From: Collinsella sp. AK_207A
Lineage (GTDB): Bacteria > Actinomycetota > Coriobacteriia > Coriobacteriales > Coriobacteriaceae
Assembly: GCF_902501965.1 (NCBI RefSeq)
Contig: NZ_CABWID010000014.1
Location: forward strand, 62,001 to 126,000
Direction: 5' to 3'
DNA: 64,000 nucleotides
Positions 9,147 to 16,500 of this stretch are shown here, piece by piece (within the stretch, counting starts at the first letter, position 1; each line of letters starts with the position of its first letter). Position numbers and translations under genes: made by a program. Below the pieces are notes generated by a model. It had not been told where the DNA came from. It saw only the letters and a list, made by a program, of their open reading frames with translations, and made no database searches.

Positions 9147-9202
9147 AGCGCTTTTCGCCGTCCTTGGTGCTCATATGCAGGTCGGTGCGTCGAAAAGCGC
9201 TC
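9147..9202. repeat. Inverted repeat with 12-bp arms
   Basis: GAGCGCTTTTCG at 9147-9158 is repeated as its exact complement at 9191-9202, with a 32-bp spacer. Weaker similarity continues outside the arms. No T-tract follows, so it is not a standard terminator. Confidence 0.6.
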
Positions 9203-9319
9203 GCAAAGCGCGTCGGGGACGTTTCCGATGTCGAAATCGGCGCGCAAGGTCCCCACGGCCCATCCGGACGCGACCGACTTGTTTGCGGCCACGTTCCGCG
9301 CTTTCTCGGCCTGCTGAAA

Positions 9320-9467
9320 TCAAAACTCGCCGAAACGGTACAGGTTTATTCGAACCATCGAAGTATCACCGGAATCTGGCACTTTCTTGACCTGCGCGTT
9401 CTCCACGGACCGTAGGCGCTCTCCTTCATTCCACCGCATAAACCTGTACCATTGCGGCGAGTTCTGA
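9320..9467. repeat. Long imperfect inverted repeat, 30-bp arms
   Basis: The arms 9320-9349 and 9438-9467 pair with about four mismatches; the inner 13 bp (GGTACAGGTTTAT and its complement) and a 9-bp block near the outer end are perfect. The spacer is 88 bp. It resembles other long intergenic palindromes in this window in architecture but not in sequence. There is no T-tract. It may be a decayed mobile palindrome or a structured RNA. Confidence 0.65.
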
Positions 9468-9611
9468 AAAATAGCCCCCTATAGCCGTCGCCGGCGTCCG
9501 CACATGCCCCCAAGCCTTAGCTGCGAGCTAATGAAACCGCACGGCGTTCCCCATACCATGAGGCCAATCGGTCGCCGTACGAGCGGCCTCGGCACGTGAT
9601 GGGAGAATCAC

Positions 9612-10160
9612 ATGGCAAAGGAAAAGGGCAAGAAGTCTATCGGGAAGATTGTGGTCATTGCGATTGTGGTGCTGGTCGCCATCGGCGCGTTCGCCTCGAT
9701 GGGCGGCAACGACGGTCCCAAGGTGGCGGGTTCCAGCGAGGAGCCGGCGGCTCAGAAGGAGGGCAAGCAGGAGGAGCAGAGCACCGAAAATCTCGCCGCG
9801 GGCACCGCCGTGGACATGGGCGACGGTGCCACGGTGAGCGTCGACTCTATCGAGACGGTCTCTAACTACGATGGCTCCGCGCTCATCAAGGCCACCGTCA
9901 CCTACAAGAACAACAGTGATGACACCATCTCGTTCAACAGCTTCGACTGGAAGGGCGAGGACGCGAACGGTGCGCAGGAGAATGTCGAGGTTTTTATCGG
10001 CGCTGACGCCTCCACCGACAAGTCCGCCCTCGATTCCGGTAATCTTGCAGCCGGCGGTACCAAGACTGGTACGGTGTATTTCAAGGAAGGAACCGTTAAG
10101 ATCCTCTACTCCGGTAACATCTTCAGCAAGGACGTCAAGGCGAGCTGGACGGTCGCCTAA
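9612..10160 (+). CDS. Membrane-anchored DUF4352-like protein
   Basis: 182 residues. A basic start (MAKEKGKKSIGK) leads into one hydrophobic helix (residues about 11-29), then a charged, low-complexity linker rich in Glu, Gln and Ala up to about residue 65. The remainder is a beta-rich domain with the pattern TVSVDSIETV, LIKATVTYKNNSDDTISF and TGTVYFKEGTVKILY that resembles the immunoglobulin-like DUF4352 (telomeric-repeat-binding-factor-like) fold found in exported Gram-positive proteins. It would be held in the membrane with the domain outside. GGGAG precedes the ATG. The next gene begins 28 bp later and is an XRE-like protein followed by a membrane kinase, so these three may share a transcript. 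Function unknown. Confidence 0.7.
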   Translation: MAKEKGKKSIGKIVVIAIVVLVAIGAFASMGGNDGPKVAGSSEEPAAQKEGKQEEQSTENLAAGTAVDMGDGATVSVDSIETVSNYDGSALIKATVTYKNNSDDTISFNSFDWKGEDANGAQENVEVFIGADASTDKSALDSGNLAAGGTKTGTVYFKEGTVKILYSGNIFSKDVKASWTVA

Positions 10161-10188
10161 CCGCCAAGCGTCAAAGAGGGGAGGGCGC

Positions 10189-10608
10189 ATGGCCGAACGC
10201 TTAACGGAGGAGTTGCTGGAAGAGCTGCTCGAGACGCCGCGCATCGAGGAGTACCTCGATGCCCATGCGCTCAACGCCCCCTCTCTTGCCGAGTATCTGA
10301 ACCGCCTGCTCGCGGACAAGCGCTTGAAGCGCTCCGAGGTCGTGCGTATGGCGGACCTCAACGAGACGTTCGGTTACCAGATCTTCACCGGCAGCCGCAA
10401 CCCTTCGCGCGACAAGGTGTTGCAAATCGCCTTCGCCATGGCGCTCAGCGTGCGCGAGACCGATCGCGCCCTGCGCGCCGCCGGCGTCTCGGCGCTCGAC
10501 CCCAAGGGCAGGCGCGACGCCATCATCATCTTCTGCCTCGATCGCGGGTGCTCGCTCCAGAAGGTGAACGAGGAACTCTATCGATTTGACGAGCGCACCG
10601 TCTGCTAG
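10189..10608 (+). CDS. XRE-like helix-turn-helix protein next to a Ser/Thr kinase
   Basis: 139 residues from ATG 10189, behind GAGGGGAGG. After a Leu/Glu-rich helix (TEELLEELLETPRIEEYL) there is a pattern like a lambda-repressor HTH: LLADKRLKRSEVVRMADLN, then YQIFTGSRNPSRDKVLQIAFAM, where the GSRNPSRD turn stands at the recognition-helix end. The rest (DPKGRRDAIIIFCLDRGCS) is a second helical bundle. The same two-gene arrangement (small HTH protein then protein kinase with C-terminal membrane helices) is inferred to be a functional pair, with the HTH protein a candidate kinase substrate. It could instead be a non-DNA-binding scaffold; the HTH is divergent. Confidence 0.65.
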   Translation: MAERLTEELLEELLETPRIEEYLDAHALNAPSLAEYLNRLLADKRLKRSEVVRMADLNETFGYQIFTGSRNPSRDKVLQIAFAMALSVRETDRALRAAGVSALDPKGRRDAIIIFCLDRGCSLQKVNEELYRFDERTVC

Positions 10609-10623
10609 GGTTGGCGGGTCGGT

Positions 10624-10682
10624 CCCCGGCTTCTCGTGTCCGGGGGGGGCGGAGGCAGCGGCCCCCCGGCTCCTCGTGTCCG
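10624..10682. repeat. 19-bp direct repeat plus GC hairpin
   Basis: Positions 10624-10642 and 10664-10682 are copies differing at one base (CCCCGGCT[T/C]CTCGTGTCCG). Between them the sequence CCGGGGGG pairs with CCCCCCGG across a short loop. It lies between the HTH gene and the kinase gene and could slow or split transcription there. Confidence 0.55.
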
Positions 10683-10704
10683 CGCCCTGAGCTAAGATGA
10701 ACCC

Positions 10705-11979
10705 ATGGAACAACGCAGCCTGACAGAAGACCTCATCGCGCAGCTCGCGCACATGGACGCCCCCGCACAGGGGGCGTATCGCGTTGACGAGGTGCTTAAG
10801 CGCAGTGGCACCGAGGTCACGGAGGTCGTGTACTATCCGGGTCGCGACGGGGGAGAGCTCGGCCCCTTCGTTCGCAAGCGCATCCTTGCCGCCTCGGGCG
10901 CCGGATCAGCCTACGATGCGATTATCCAGGCCGAGCGCGCGGGCGAGCGCTTTCTCTTCCTGCCACGCGTGATGGACATTCGCCGCGTGGACGACGAGGT
11001 GCATGTCGTCATGGAGTTCGTGCCAGGGGAGACCCTCGATACCCTGGTCGATTGCGTGGGTGCTTCCCCCGAACTCGCCTGCCGTCTGATGCCTGTCGTG
11101 TGCGAGGCGGCCTCGGAGCTGCATGAGCGTTTTCAGCCGCCCATCATCCACCGCGACCTCACGCCGTCGAATATCATGGTGCTGGATTCCGACGGCGCCT
11201 CAAAACCCGTTGTCACCCTGATCGACTTCGGCATCTCCCGCCGCTGGCAGGAGGGTGCGGATACCGATACCACCCATTTTGGCACGCGTTCCTATGCGCC
11301 GCCCGAGCAGTTCGGCTTCGGGCAGACCGATGTCCGCAGCGACATCTTCGCGCTCGGCGGCGTGCTCTTCTTCTGCTGCGTGGGCGAGCAGCCCCAGCCG
11401 GCGCTCGATGCCGATATGCTCGCGCGGGCGGGCGTGCCCGACCCCCTTGCCGCGGTCATCCTGCGCGCCCGGGCCTTCGACCCGGCGGACCGCTATCCCT
11501 CGGCGGCGGCGATGCGCGGGGCGTTGCTCGCTGCATGTACAGCCGCGGGCTCGGCCGCGGCTGGTGCCGCTGCGGGTGAGGTCGACCTGCCGGCGGCCAC
11601 CGCCCCCGGTCCGCTCGTCGCGCGCCCGCCCCGGCGGTCTCGCCGCCTGACGGTTCCCGCTGCCGTCGGGACCTGCTGGAACGTCATTCTACTTGCCTCC
11701 TTCGTGCTCATGGTTGCCCTCTGCGTCGCGATGGCCCTCGACCCGCCTTCCCAGTTCCGGAGCATGCCCTTCTGGCTGTTCGCCTTGCTGCTAGTGGGGA
11801 TCATCTTGGTGCCCTACGCGATCACCCTTTATTGGTTCGCCGACCGGAGGCGCTTGCTCGCCCATGTTCCCTGGTTCTCGGGCCTGAGTCTCGCACGCCG
11901 CATCGTGTGGAGCATCGCGGCGATAACGGTATCGGCGGTCGGCGCCTGCGCGATTGGCATCGCCGCGGGGTACCTCTAA
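10705..11979 (+). CDS. Serine/threonine protein kinase with C-terminal membrane helices
   Basis: 424 residues. The kinase domain covers about residues 25-280. Lys58 (FVRKRI) is the probable ATP-anchoring lysine, but the glycine-rich loop is weak. The catalytic loop HRDLTPSN (Asp151), the metal-binding DFG (Asp174) and the APPEQ motif that stands for APE (residues 198-202) are all present, followed by the SDIFALGG helix. A Pro/Ala-rich linker leads to three membrane-spanning helices (about 330-350, 357-380 and 400-424) instead of extracellular PASTA domains, so the kinase sits on the cytoplasmic side with no large sensor outside. The upstream HTH protein is the obvious candidate target. The ATG at 10705 has no strong ribosome binding site. 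The substrate and signal are unknown. Confidence 0.85.
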   Translation: MEQRSLTEDLIAQLAHMDAPAQGAYRVDEVLKRSGTEVTEVVYYPGRDGGELGPFVRKRILAASGAGSAYDAIIQAERAGERFLFLPRVMDIRRVDDEVHVVMEFVPGETLDTLVDCVGASPELACRLMPVVCEAASELHERFQPPIIHRDLTPSNIMVLDSDGASKPVVTLIDFGISRRWQEGADTDTTHFGTRSYAPPEQFGFGQTDVRSDIFALGGVLFFCCVGEQPQPALDADMLARAGVPDPLAAVILRARAFDPADRYPSAAAMRGALLAACTAAGSAAAGAAAGEVDLPAATAPGPLVARPPRRSRRLTVPAAVGTCWNVILLASFVLMVALCVAMALDPPSQFRSMPFWLFALLLVGIILVPYAITLYWFADRRRLLAHVPWFSGLSLARRIVWSIAAITVSAVGACAIGIAAGYL

Positions 11980-12123
11980 TCCCGTCGACCAGGCCGGCGG
12001 CATTCCGGCAACGCCGCCGCCCCGATCCCGGCAACGCCGCCGCCCGACCCCGTCCACATCGACAAGTTGTGGAACATGTACCCCGGCGCCCGCCCAGGCG
12101 CTGTATCGTGATAAAGTATCAGA

Positions 12124-12287
12124 ACTCGATAGAGGCGCGGATGAGAAGAGGTGCGGGCGAGCGAGCGAGCTTCGACCCCGTGCCGAGGCGATTCCGCCGA
12201 ACCTCGGGGCCCGGGCGCGGGCTGCGGGGTGGGTCCGTGGGGAACACCCACGGAACTGTCTGCACGTTGCAGGGGTGCTATCCGGGT
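12124..12287 (+). promoter_or_regulatory. Lysine riboswitch (L box) upstream of lysA
   Basis: The leader shows the hallmarks of the lysine aptamer: GATAGAGGCGCG at its 5' side, AAGAG soon after (loop-E region), GCCGAGGCGATTCCGCCG as the helix with its long loop, CTGTC followed by a small TGCA-CGT-TGCA hairpin, and GGGGTGCTATC at the 3' side. The ends pair to form P1 (12124-12132 with 12278-12287, one bulged C). The order and spacing match the Bacillus and enterobacterial L boxes as known from the literature. It precedes lysA, the enzyme making lysine, as expected for feedback control. Confidence 0.85.
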
Positions 12288-12327
12288 TTGGTTCGCGCGT
12301 TGCCGCCAAGGGCGTCGTCGCGGTCCG

Positions 12328-12348
12328 CTTCCGGCCCCTGTCCGGAAG
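12328..12348 (+). promoter_or_regulatory. Hairpin overlapping the lysA ribosome binding region
   Basis: CTTCCGG at 12328-12334 and CCGGAAG at 12342-12348 form a 7-bp stem just before the AAAGGA ribosome binding site (12349-12353) and the ATG at 12358. With no T-tract downstream, the riboswitch more likely controls translation start than termination; this hairpin is a candidate expression platform. That is an inference. Confidence 0.45.
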
Positions 12349-12357
12349 AAAGGACGC

Positions 12358-13758
12358 ATGCCCGTGGCATCGGACACCATCATCTACCCGGCACCCGATC
12401 CGGCCGAGGCCGCTCTCTACGCCGCAAAACGGCCCTTCGCCTCCAAGGAGACGCTCGAGACCATCTGCGCGGAGTATCCAACGCCCTTTCACCTCTACGA
12501 CGAGGCCGGCATACGGCGCAACATGGAGGCGGTGCGCGACGCCTTTGCCTGGAATCCCGGCTTCAAGGAATACTTCGCCGTCAAGGCGAACCCCAATCCC
12601 GCGCTGATCAAGATCCTCACCGAGTACGGCTGCGGCTGCGATTGCTCGAGCTACACCGAGCTGCTCATCGCGGATGCCTGCGGCGCGACCGGCCACGATA
12701 TCATGTTCTCGGCCAACGATGTGCCCGCCGAGGACTTCGCTCTCGCCCGCGAGCTGGGCGCGATCGTCAACTTCGACGACATCAGCCACATTCCGTTCTT
12801 CCGGCGCGTGGCAGGCCCTGTGCCCAAGACCGTGTGCTGCCGCTTTAACCCGGGCGGGCTCTTCCGCCTGGCCAATGGGCTCATGGACAACCCCGGCGAC
12901 TCCAAGTACGGCATGACAGAGGAGCAGCTCTTCCAGGCATTTCGCGAGCTCAAGGAAGCTGGCGCCGAGGAGTTCGGTATCCACGCCTTCCTGGCGAGCA
13001 ACACCGTTACCAACGAGTACTACCCGGCGCTCGCGCGCGTGCTGTTCGACCTTGCGCGACGCCTGCAGGAGGAGACGGGCTGCCATGTGGGCTTCGTCAA
13101 TCTCTCCGGCGGCGTGGGCGTGCCCTACCGTCCGGACCAGACGCCGAACGACATCGCCCGGATCGGTGCGGGCGTGCACGAGGTCTTCGACGAGGTGCTC
13201 GTTCCTGCTGGTATGGGCGACGTGCGGATCTTCTGCGAGATGGGTCGCTTCATGATGGCACCGTATGGCTGCCTGGTGACGCGCGCCATCCACGAGAAGC
13301 GCATCTACAAGCACTACATCGGTGTGGACGCCAACGCCTGCAACCTCATTCGCCCGGCCATGTACGGGGCGTACCACCACATCTCCGTGGTGGGGCAGCC
13401 GGGGGGTCCTGACAAAACAGCGGCTCCTGCCACCTGCGTGTACGACGTGACCGGCAATCTCTGCGAGAACAACGACAAGTTCGCCATCGACCGCCCCTTG
13501 CCCGAGGTGGAGATGGGGGATCTGCTCGTGATCCACGACACGGGCGCGCACGGGCACGCCATGGGCTACAACTACAACGGACGCTTGCGCTCTGCGGAGG
13601 TGCTGCTGCGCCCCGATGGCTCCACGCGCCTCATTCGCCGCGCCGAGCGTCCGAGCGACTACTTCGCCACGCTCGACGTGCTGCTCGAGGGTCGGGATCT
13701 GCTCGCGCGGACGGCGTTTCTCGAGGGCGAGGCGAGTTCGGAGGGAGAAGAATCCTAA
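12358..13758 (+). CDS. lysA: Diaminopimelate decarboxylase
   Basis: 466 residues. An alanine-racemase-type TIM barrel binds PLP through Lys76 in YFAVKANPN, and the glycine-rich phosphate loop is SGGVGVPY. The beta domain supplies the catalytic and substrate-binding residues (FCEMGRFM and the GNLCENNDKFA motif, in which the cysteine acts across the dimer). It converts meso-diaminopimelate to L-lysine and CO2, the last step of the pathway. The start ATG at 12358 follows GAAGAAAGGA and lies 71 nt after the riboswitch aptamer. It is the first gene of the lysine cluster; dapA follows after 169 bp holding a long inverted repeat, so dapA may be uncoupled from lysA. Proteins of this subgroup are longer than the usual 420 residues owing to an N-terminal extension. 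Confidence 0.93.
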   Translation: MPVASDTIIYPAPDPAEAALYAAKRPFASKETLETICAEYPTPFHLYDEAGIRRNMEAVRDAFAWNPGFKEYFAVKANPNPALIKILTEYGCGCDCSSYTELLIADACGATGHDIMFSANDVPAEDFALARELGAIVNFDDISHIPFFRRVAGPVPKTVCCRFNPGGLFRLANGLMDNPGDSKYGMTEEQLFQAFRELKEAGAEEFGIHAFLASNTVTNEYYPALARVLFDLARRLQEETGCHVGFVNLSGGVGVPYRPDQTPNDIARIGAGVHEVFDEVLVPAGMGDVRIFCEMGRFMMAPYGCLVTRAIHEKRIYKHYIGVDANACNLIRPAMYGAYHHISVVGQPGGPDKTAAPATCVYDVTGNLCENNDKFAIDRPLPEVEMGDLLVIHDTGAHGHAMGYNYNGRLRSAEVLLRPDGSTRLIRRAERPSDYFATLDVLLEGRDLLARTAFLEGEASSEGEES

Positions 13759-13878
13759 AGTGTAGAGTTTGGCCGGGGCTGTCGGAGTATAGGCATCTAC
13801 CGCATTACCGCGACCTGCGGAAATGTTGGCGCGTGTTACGGGTCTACTCACCGGACCGGCTGAAAACTCTACACTTTA
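13756..13878. repeat. 15-bp inverted repeat between lysA and dapA
   Basis: TAAAGTGTAGAGTTT at 13756-13770 (its first three bases are the lysA stop codon) recurs inverted at 13864-13878, 93 bp apart, with a second loose pairing (CCGG/CCGG) inside. It could form a large hairpin in the transcript between the two genes. No clear T-tract follows beyond CGTTTTATC. Confidence 0.65.
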
Positions 13879-13927
13879 CGTTTTATCTCAATCGTTGAAG
13901 GCAAAAACCAGTTCTGAGGAGGAGCAT

Positions 13928-14890
13928 ATGGACGTCAGGAAGCTCGAGGGGTCGATCGTCGCGCTCGTGACGCCGTTCGCGGCGGACGGCAGCGTGGACT
14001 TCGACGCGCTGGGCAGGTTGGTCGATTTCCACGTGGCCAACGGGACCGACGCCATTCTGGCGCTCGGCACCACGGGCGAGTCCGCTACGATGACGGACGA
14101 GGAGGATTGCGCCGTCGTGCGCTTCGTGGTCGATCGCGTGGCCGGCCGCGTTCCGGTGATCGCGGGCTCCGGTTCCAACAACACGGCCACGCAGATTCGT
14201 AAGAGTCTGGCCTACCAAGAGTTGGGCGCGGACGCGCTGTTGATCATCAGCCCCTACTACAACAAGAGCAACGAGGAGGGCATCTACCGGCACCTGACCG
14301 CGACCGCCGACGCAGTGGACATCCCTTGCATCCTGTATAACATCCCCGGTCGCACGGGCTGCTCCATCTCCGCGGCAAACGTGCGCCGGCTGAGCGTGCA
14401 TCCCAACATCATGGGTATCAAGGAGGCGAGCGGTAGCCTGGCCTATGCGGCGAGCATCGCCGACTGCCTCTCGGATGACTTCCGCATGTACTCGGGTGAG
14501 GACGCGCTCACGCTACCGCTTATGTCGCTCGGCGCGTCGGGCACCATCAGCGTCTGGGCGAACGTGCAGCCCGCGCTCGTGCACGCCATGTGCCGCGCCT
14601 ACTTGGACGGTGATCTGGCCGGTGCCAAGCGCATCCAGGTAGAGGGCCAGCCGCTCATCGCGCAGCTGTTCTGTGAGGTGAACCCCATCCCTGTCAAGGA
14701 CGCTCTGGCGCAGATGGGGTTCATCGAGGGACCCGTGTACCGCATGCCGCTTTGGCCTCTGACGGACGCGCACCGCGCTCAGCTCGCGGATGCGCTCGGC
14801 GCCGCGGGTGTCGATCTTCCTGTTGCAAACGACCTCGCACCCCAATCGCTGCTGAGCAGCGTCACCGAGAAGGAGGGCCGCAATGATTAG
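13928..14890 (+). CDS. dapA: 4-hydroxy-tetrahydrodipicolinate synthase
   Basis: 320 residues, a full TIM-barrel of the DapA/NAL family. Seen: GTTGES (residues 47-52) with the threonine pair that relays protons, the catalytic Tyr137 in LYNIPGRTG with Arg142 for substrate binding, and the Schiff-base Lys165 in GIKEASG. It condenses pyruvate with aspartate semialdehyde, the committed step to diaminopimelate. ATG 13928 is chosen because GAGGAG stands just upstream; a longer frame has no ribosome binding site. It overlaps dapB by 8 bp, so the two are translationally coupled. Confidence 0.95.
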   Translation: MDVRKLEGSIVALVTPFAADGSVDFDALGRLVDFHVANGTDAILALGTTGESATMTDEEDCAVVRFVVDRVAGRVPVIAGSGSNNTATQIRKSLAYQELGADALLIISPYYNKSNEEGIYRHLTATADAVDIPCILYNIPGRTGCSISAANVRRLSVHPNIMGIKEASGSLAYAASIADCLSDDFRMYSGEDALTLPLMSLGASGTISVWANVQPALVHAMCRAYLDGDLAGAKRIQVEGQPLIAQLFCEVNPIPVKDALAQMGFIEGPVYRMPLWPLTDAHRAQLADALGAAGVDLPVANDLAPQSLLSSVTEKEGRND

Positions 14891-15632
14891 CGTCGTCATC
14901 GTCGGCACGGGCCGCATGGGCACGCTCATCCGGCAGACGGCCGAGGCGGCCCGCGGGGTGGACGGCGCGCCCGTCTTCGGCGTGGCGGCCCAGGTGGGCT
15001 TCGAGCTGGATGAGCTCGCGGCCGCTCCCGCCGCGGACGCCATCATCGACTTCTCCAACGCGGCCACGCTCGATGCCGTTGACGCCTACGTGCGCCGGAC
15101 CGGAGCCGCGCTGGTGAGCGGGACCACGGGTTATACCGAGGAGCAGCTGGGGCTGCTCCACGCTCTGGGGGAGGTGGCCCCGGTGCTCCATTCTGGCAAC
15201 TACTCCATCGGCGTGGCGGCGCTCAGGCACCTGACCGCCCAGGCCGTGCGCGAGCTGCCGGGCTTTGACGTGGAGATCACCGAGACGCATCACAATCAGA
15301 AGGTGGACGCTCCCAGCGGGACGGCGAAGCTGCTGCTCGACACCGTGATCGAGGAGGAGGCTGCGGGGGATCGCGGAGACTATCATCCCGTCTTCGGCCG
15401 CGAGGGCATGGTCGGCGCGCGCGATCCCCGCGAGGTCGGGGTGCACTCGCTGCGCGGTGGCACCGTCGCCGGTGTGCACACGGTGGGTTTCTTCGGTGAG
15501 GACGAGGAGGTCACGCTCACCCACCGCGCCACAAGCCGTCAGATCTTCGTGAACGGCGCCCTCGCCGCAACCGCCAAACTGGTAGGTAAGCCCGCCGGCT
15601 TCTACACATTCGATGAGATATTGTTCGGCTAG
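14883..15632 (+). CDS. dapB: 4-hydroxy-tetrahydrodipicolinate reductase
   Basis: 249 residues. The N-terminal dinucleotide-binding motif VIVGTGRMG is followed by [11 protein letters not shown] and SGTTGYTEE, typical of the family. The catalytic histidine pair and lysine are in [15 protein letters not shown], whose SGTA binds the substrate carboxylates, and the C-terminal [14 protein letters not shown] closes the dimer domain. It reduces the DapA product with NAD(P)H to tetrahydrodipicolinate. The ATG overlaps the dapA stop by 8 bp and has GAGGG just before it inside dapA. Slightly short of the usual 265 residues, with compact loops. Confidence 0.94.
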   Translation: MISVVIVGTGRMGTLIRQTAEAARGVDGAPVFGVAAQVGFELDELAAAPAADAIIDFSNAATLDAVDAYVRRTGAALVSGTTGYTEEQLGLLHALGEVAPVLHSGNYSIGVAALRHLTAQAVRELPGFDVEITETHHNQKVDAPSGTAKLLLDTVIEEEAAGDRGDYHPVFGREGMVGARDPREVGVHSLRGGTVAGVHTVGFFGEDEEVTLTHRATSRQIFVNGALAATAKLVGKPAGFYTFDEILFG

Positions 15633-15715
15633 CGGGTCGAGCGCCACCGCGTGCACATCGCGCGCAATGGGCGCCACTGCGAGCAACACGCCGACACAAG
15701 GGAAAGGACAAGAAC

Positions 15716-16432
15716 ATGGCAGATACCAATATGGATGCGCAGGAGATCATCGACTTCATCGCCAACGCCAAGAAGAAGACCCCCGTCAAGCTCTACGTTC
15801 GCGAAAAGCCGGGCCGCCGCGTGGACTGGGGCCAGGCGCACGTCTACGGCGGCCGCAAGGGCAAGACCATCTTCGGCGATTGGGCCGAGCTGAAGCCCAT
15901 TCTCGACGCTAACGCCGAGAACATCGACTTCTACGACGTTGAGGGCGATTGCCGCAACTCTGCCGTTCCCCTGCTGGACACTAAGGGGCTGAACGCGCGC
16001 ATCGAGCCCGGCGCCATCATCCGCGACCGCGTTGAGATCGGCGACGGTGCGGTGATCATGATGGGCGCGATCATCAACATCGGCGCGCAGATCGGCGCGG
16101 GCACCATGATCGACATGGGCGCCGTGCTGGGCGGTCGCGCCACGGTGGGCAAGAACTGCCACATCGGCGCCGGTACCGTGCTGGCCGGCGTGGTGGAGCC
16201 CGCGAGCGCCACGCCCGTCATCGTCGAGGACGACGTGATGATGGGCGCCAACGCCGTGGTGCTCGAGGGTGTGCACGTGGGTCGCGGCGCCGTGGTGGCC
16301 GCCGGGGCCGTCGTCATCGAGGACGTGCCCGAGAACGCGGTGGTGGCCGGCGTGCCCGCCCGCGTGATCAAGCAGCGCGACGAGCGCACGGACAGCAAGA
16401 CGGGCCTCGAGGAGGCGCTCCGCACGCTGTAG
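15716..16432 (+). CDS. dapH: Tetrahydrodipicolinate N-acetyltransferase
   Basis: 238 residues. After an N-terminal alpha/beta domain ([22 protein letters not shown]), repeated hexapeptides ([29 protein letters not shown] and on) form a left-handed beta helix, and the family signature of DapH (rather than succinyl-DapD) is the block [16 protein letters not shown]. It transfers acetyl from acetyl-CoA to tetrahydrodipicolinate, so the organism uses the acetylase branch. GGAAAGGA lies before the ATG. It is 83 bp after dapB and 68 bp before the M20 deacetylase, in one apparent operon. Confidence 0.93.
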   Translation: MADTNMDAQEIIDFIANAKKKTPVKLYVREKPGRRVDWGQAHVYGGRKGKTIFGDWAELKPILDANAENIDFYDVEGDCRNSAVPLLDTKGLNARIEPGAIIRDRVEIGDGAVIMMGAIINIGAQIGAGTMIDMGAVLGGRATVGKNCHIGAGTVLAGVVEPASATPVIVEDDVMMGANAVVLEGVHVGRGAVVAAGAVVIEDVPENAVVAGVPARVIKQRDERTDSKTGLEEALRTL

Positions 16433-16500
16433 CAGCGGCGGGCACTGAGGTCTGCGACGACGCGGCGGCGAATCCATCCTTTGCGAAAGGGGCGGCTCTT

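Larger units (their letters stand above)
9107..9611. other. 505-bp intergenic region without a credible gene
   Basis: No frame here shows a recognisable protein, a good ribosome binding site or coding-like composition. It holds two separate inverted repeats (9147-9202 and 9320-9467, listed on their own) and an AT-poor stretch leading to the next gene. Confidence 0.6.

Noticed and set aside
9087-9415. Short plus-strand frames in the gap after the flavodoxin gene
   Set aside because: They overlap a terminator and inverted repeats and have neither ribosome binding sites nor recognisable sequence.
11791-13851. A 686-codon open frame on the minus strand across lysA
   Set aside because: It is the antisense shadow of lysA in GC-rich DNA (low-complexity Arg/Ala/His/Gly text, no ribosome binding site) and covers the riboswitch; lysA itself has all family motifs.
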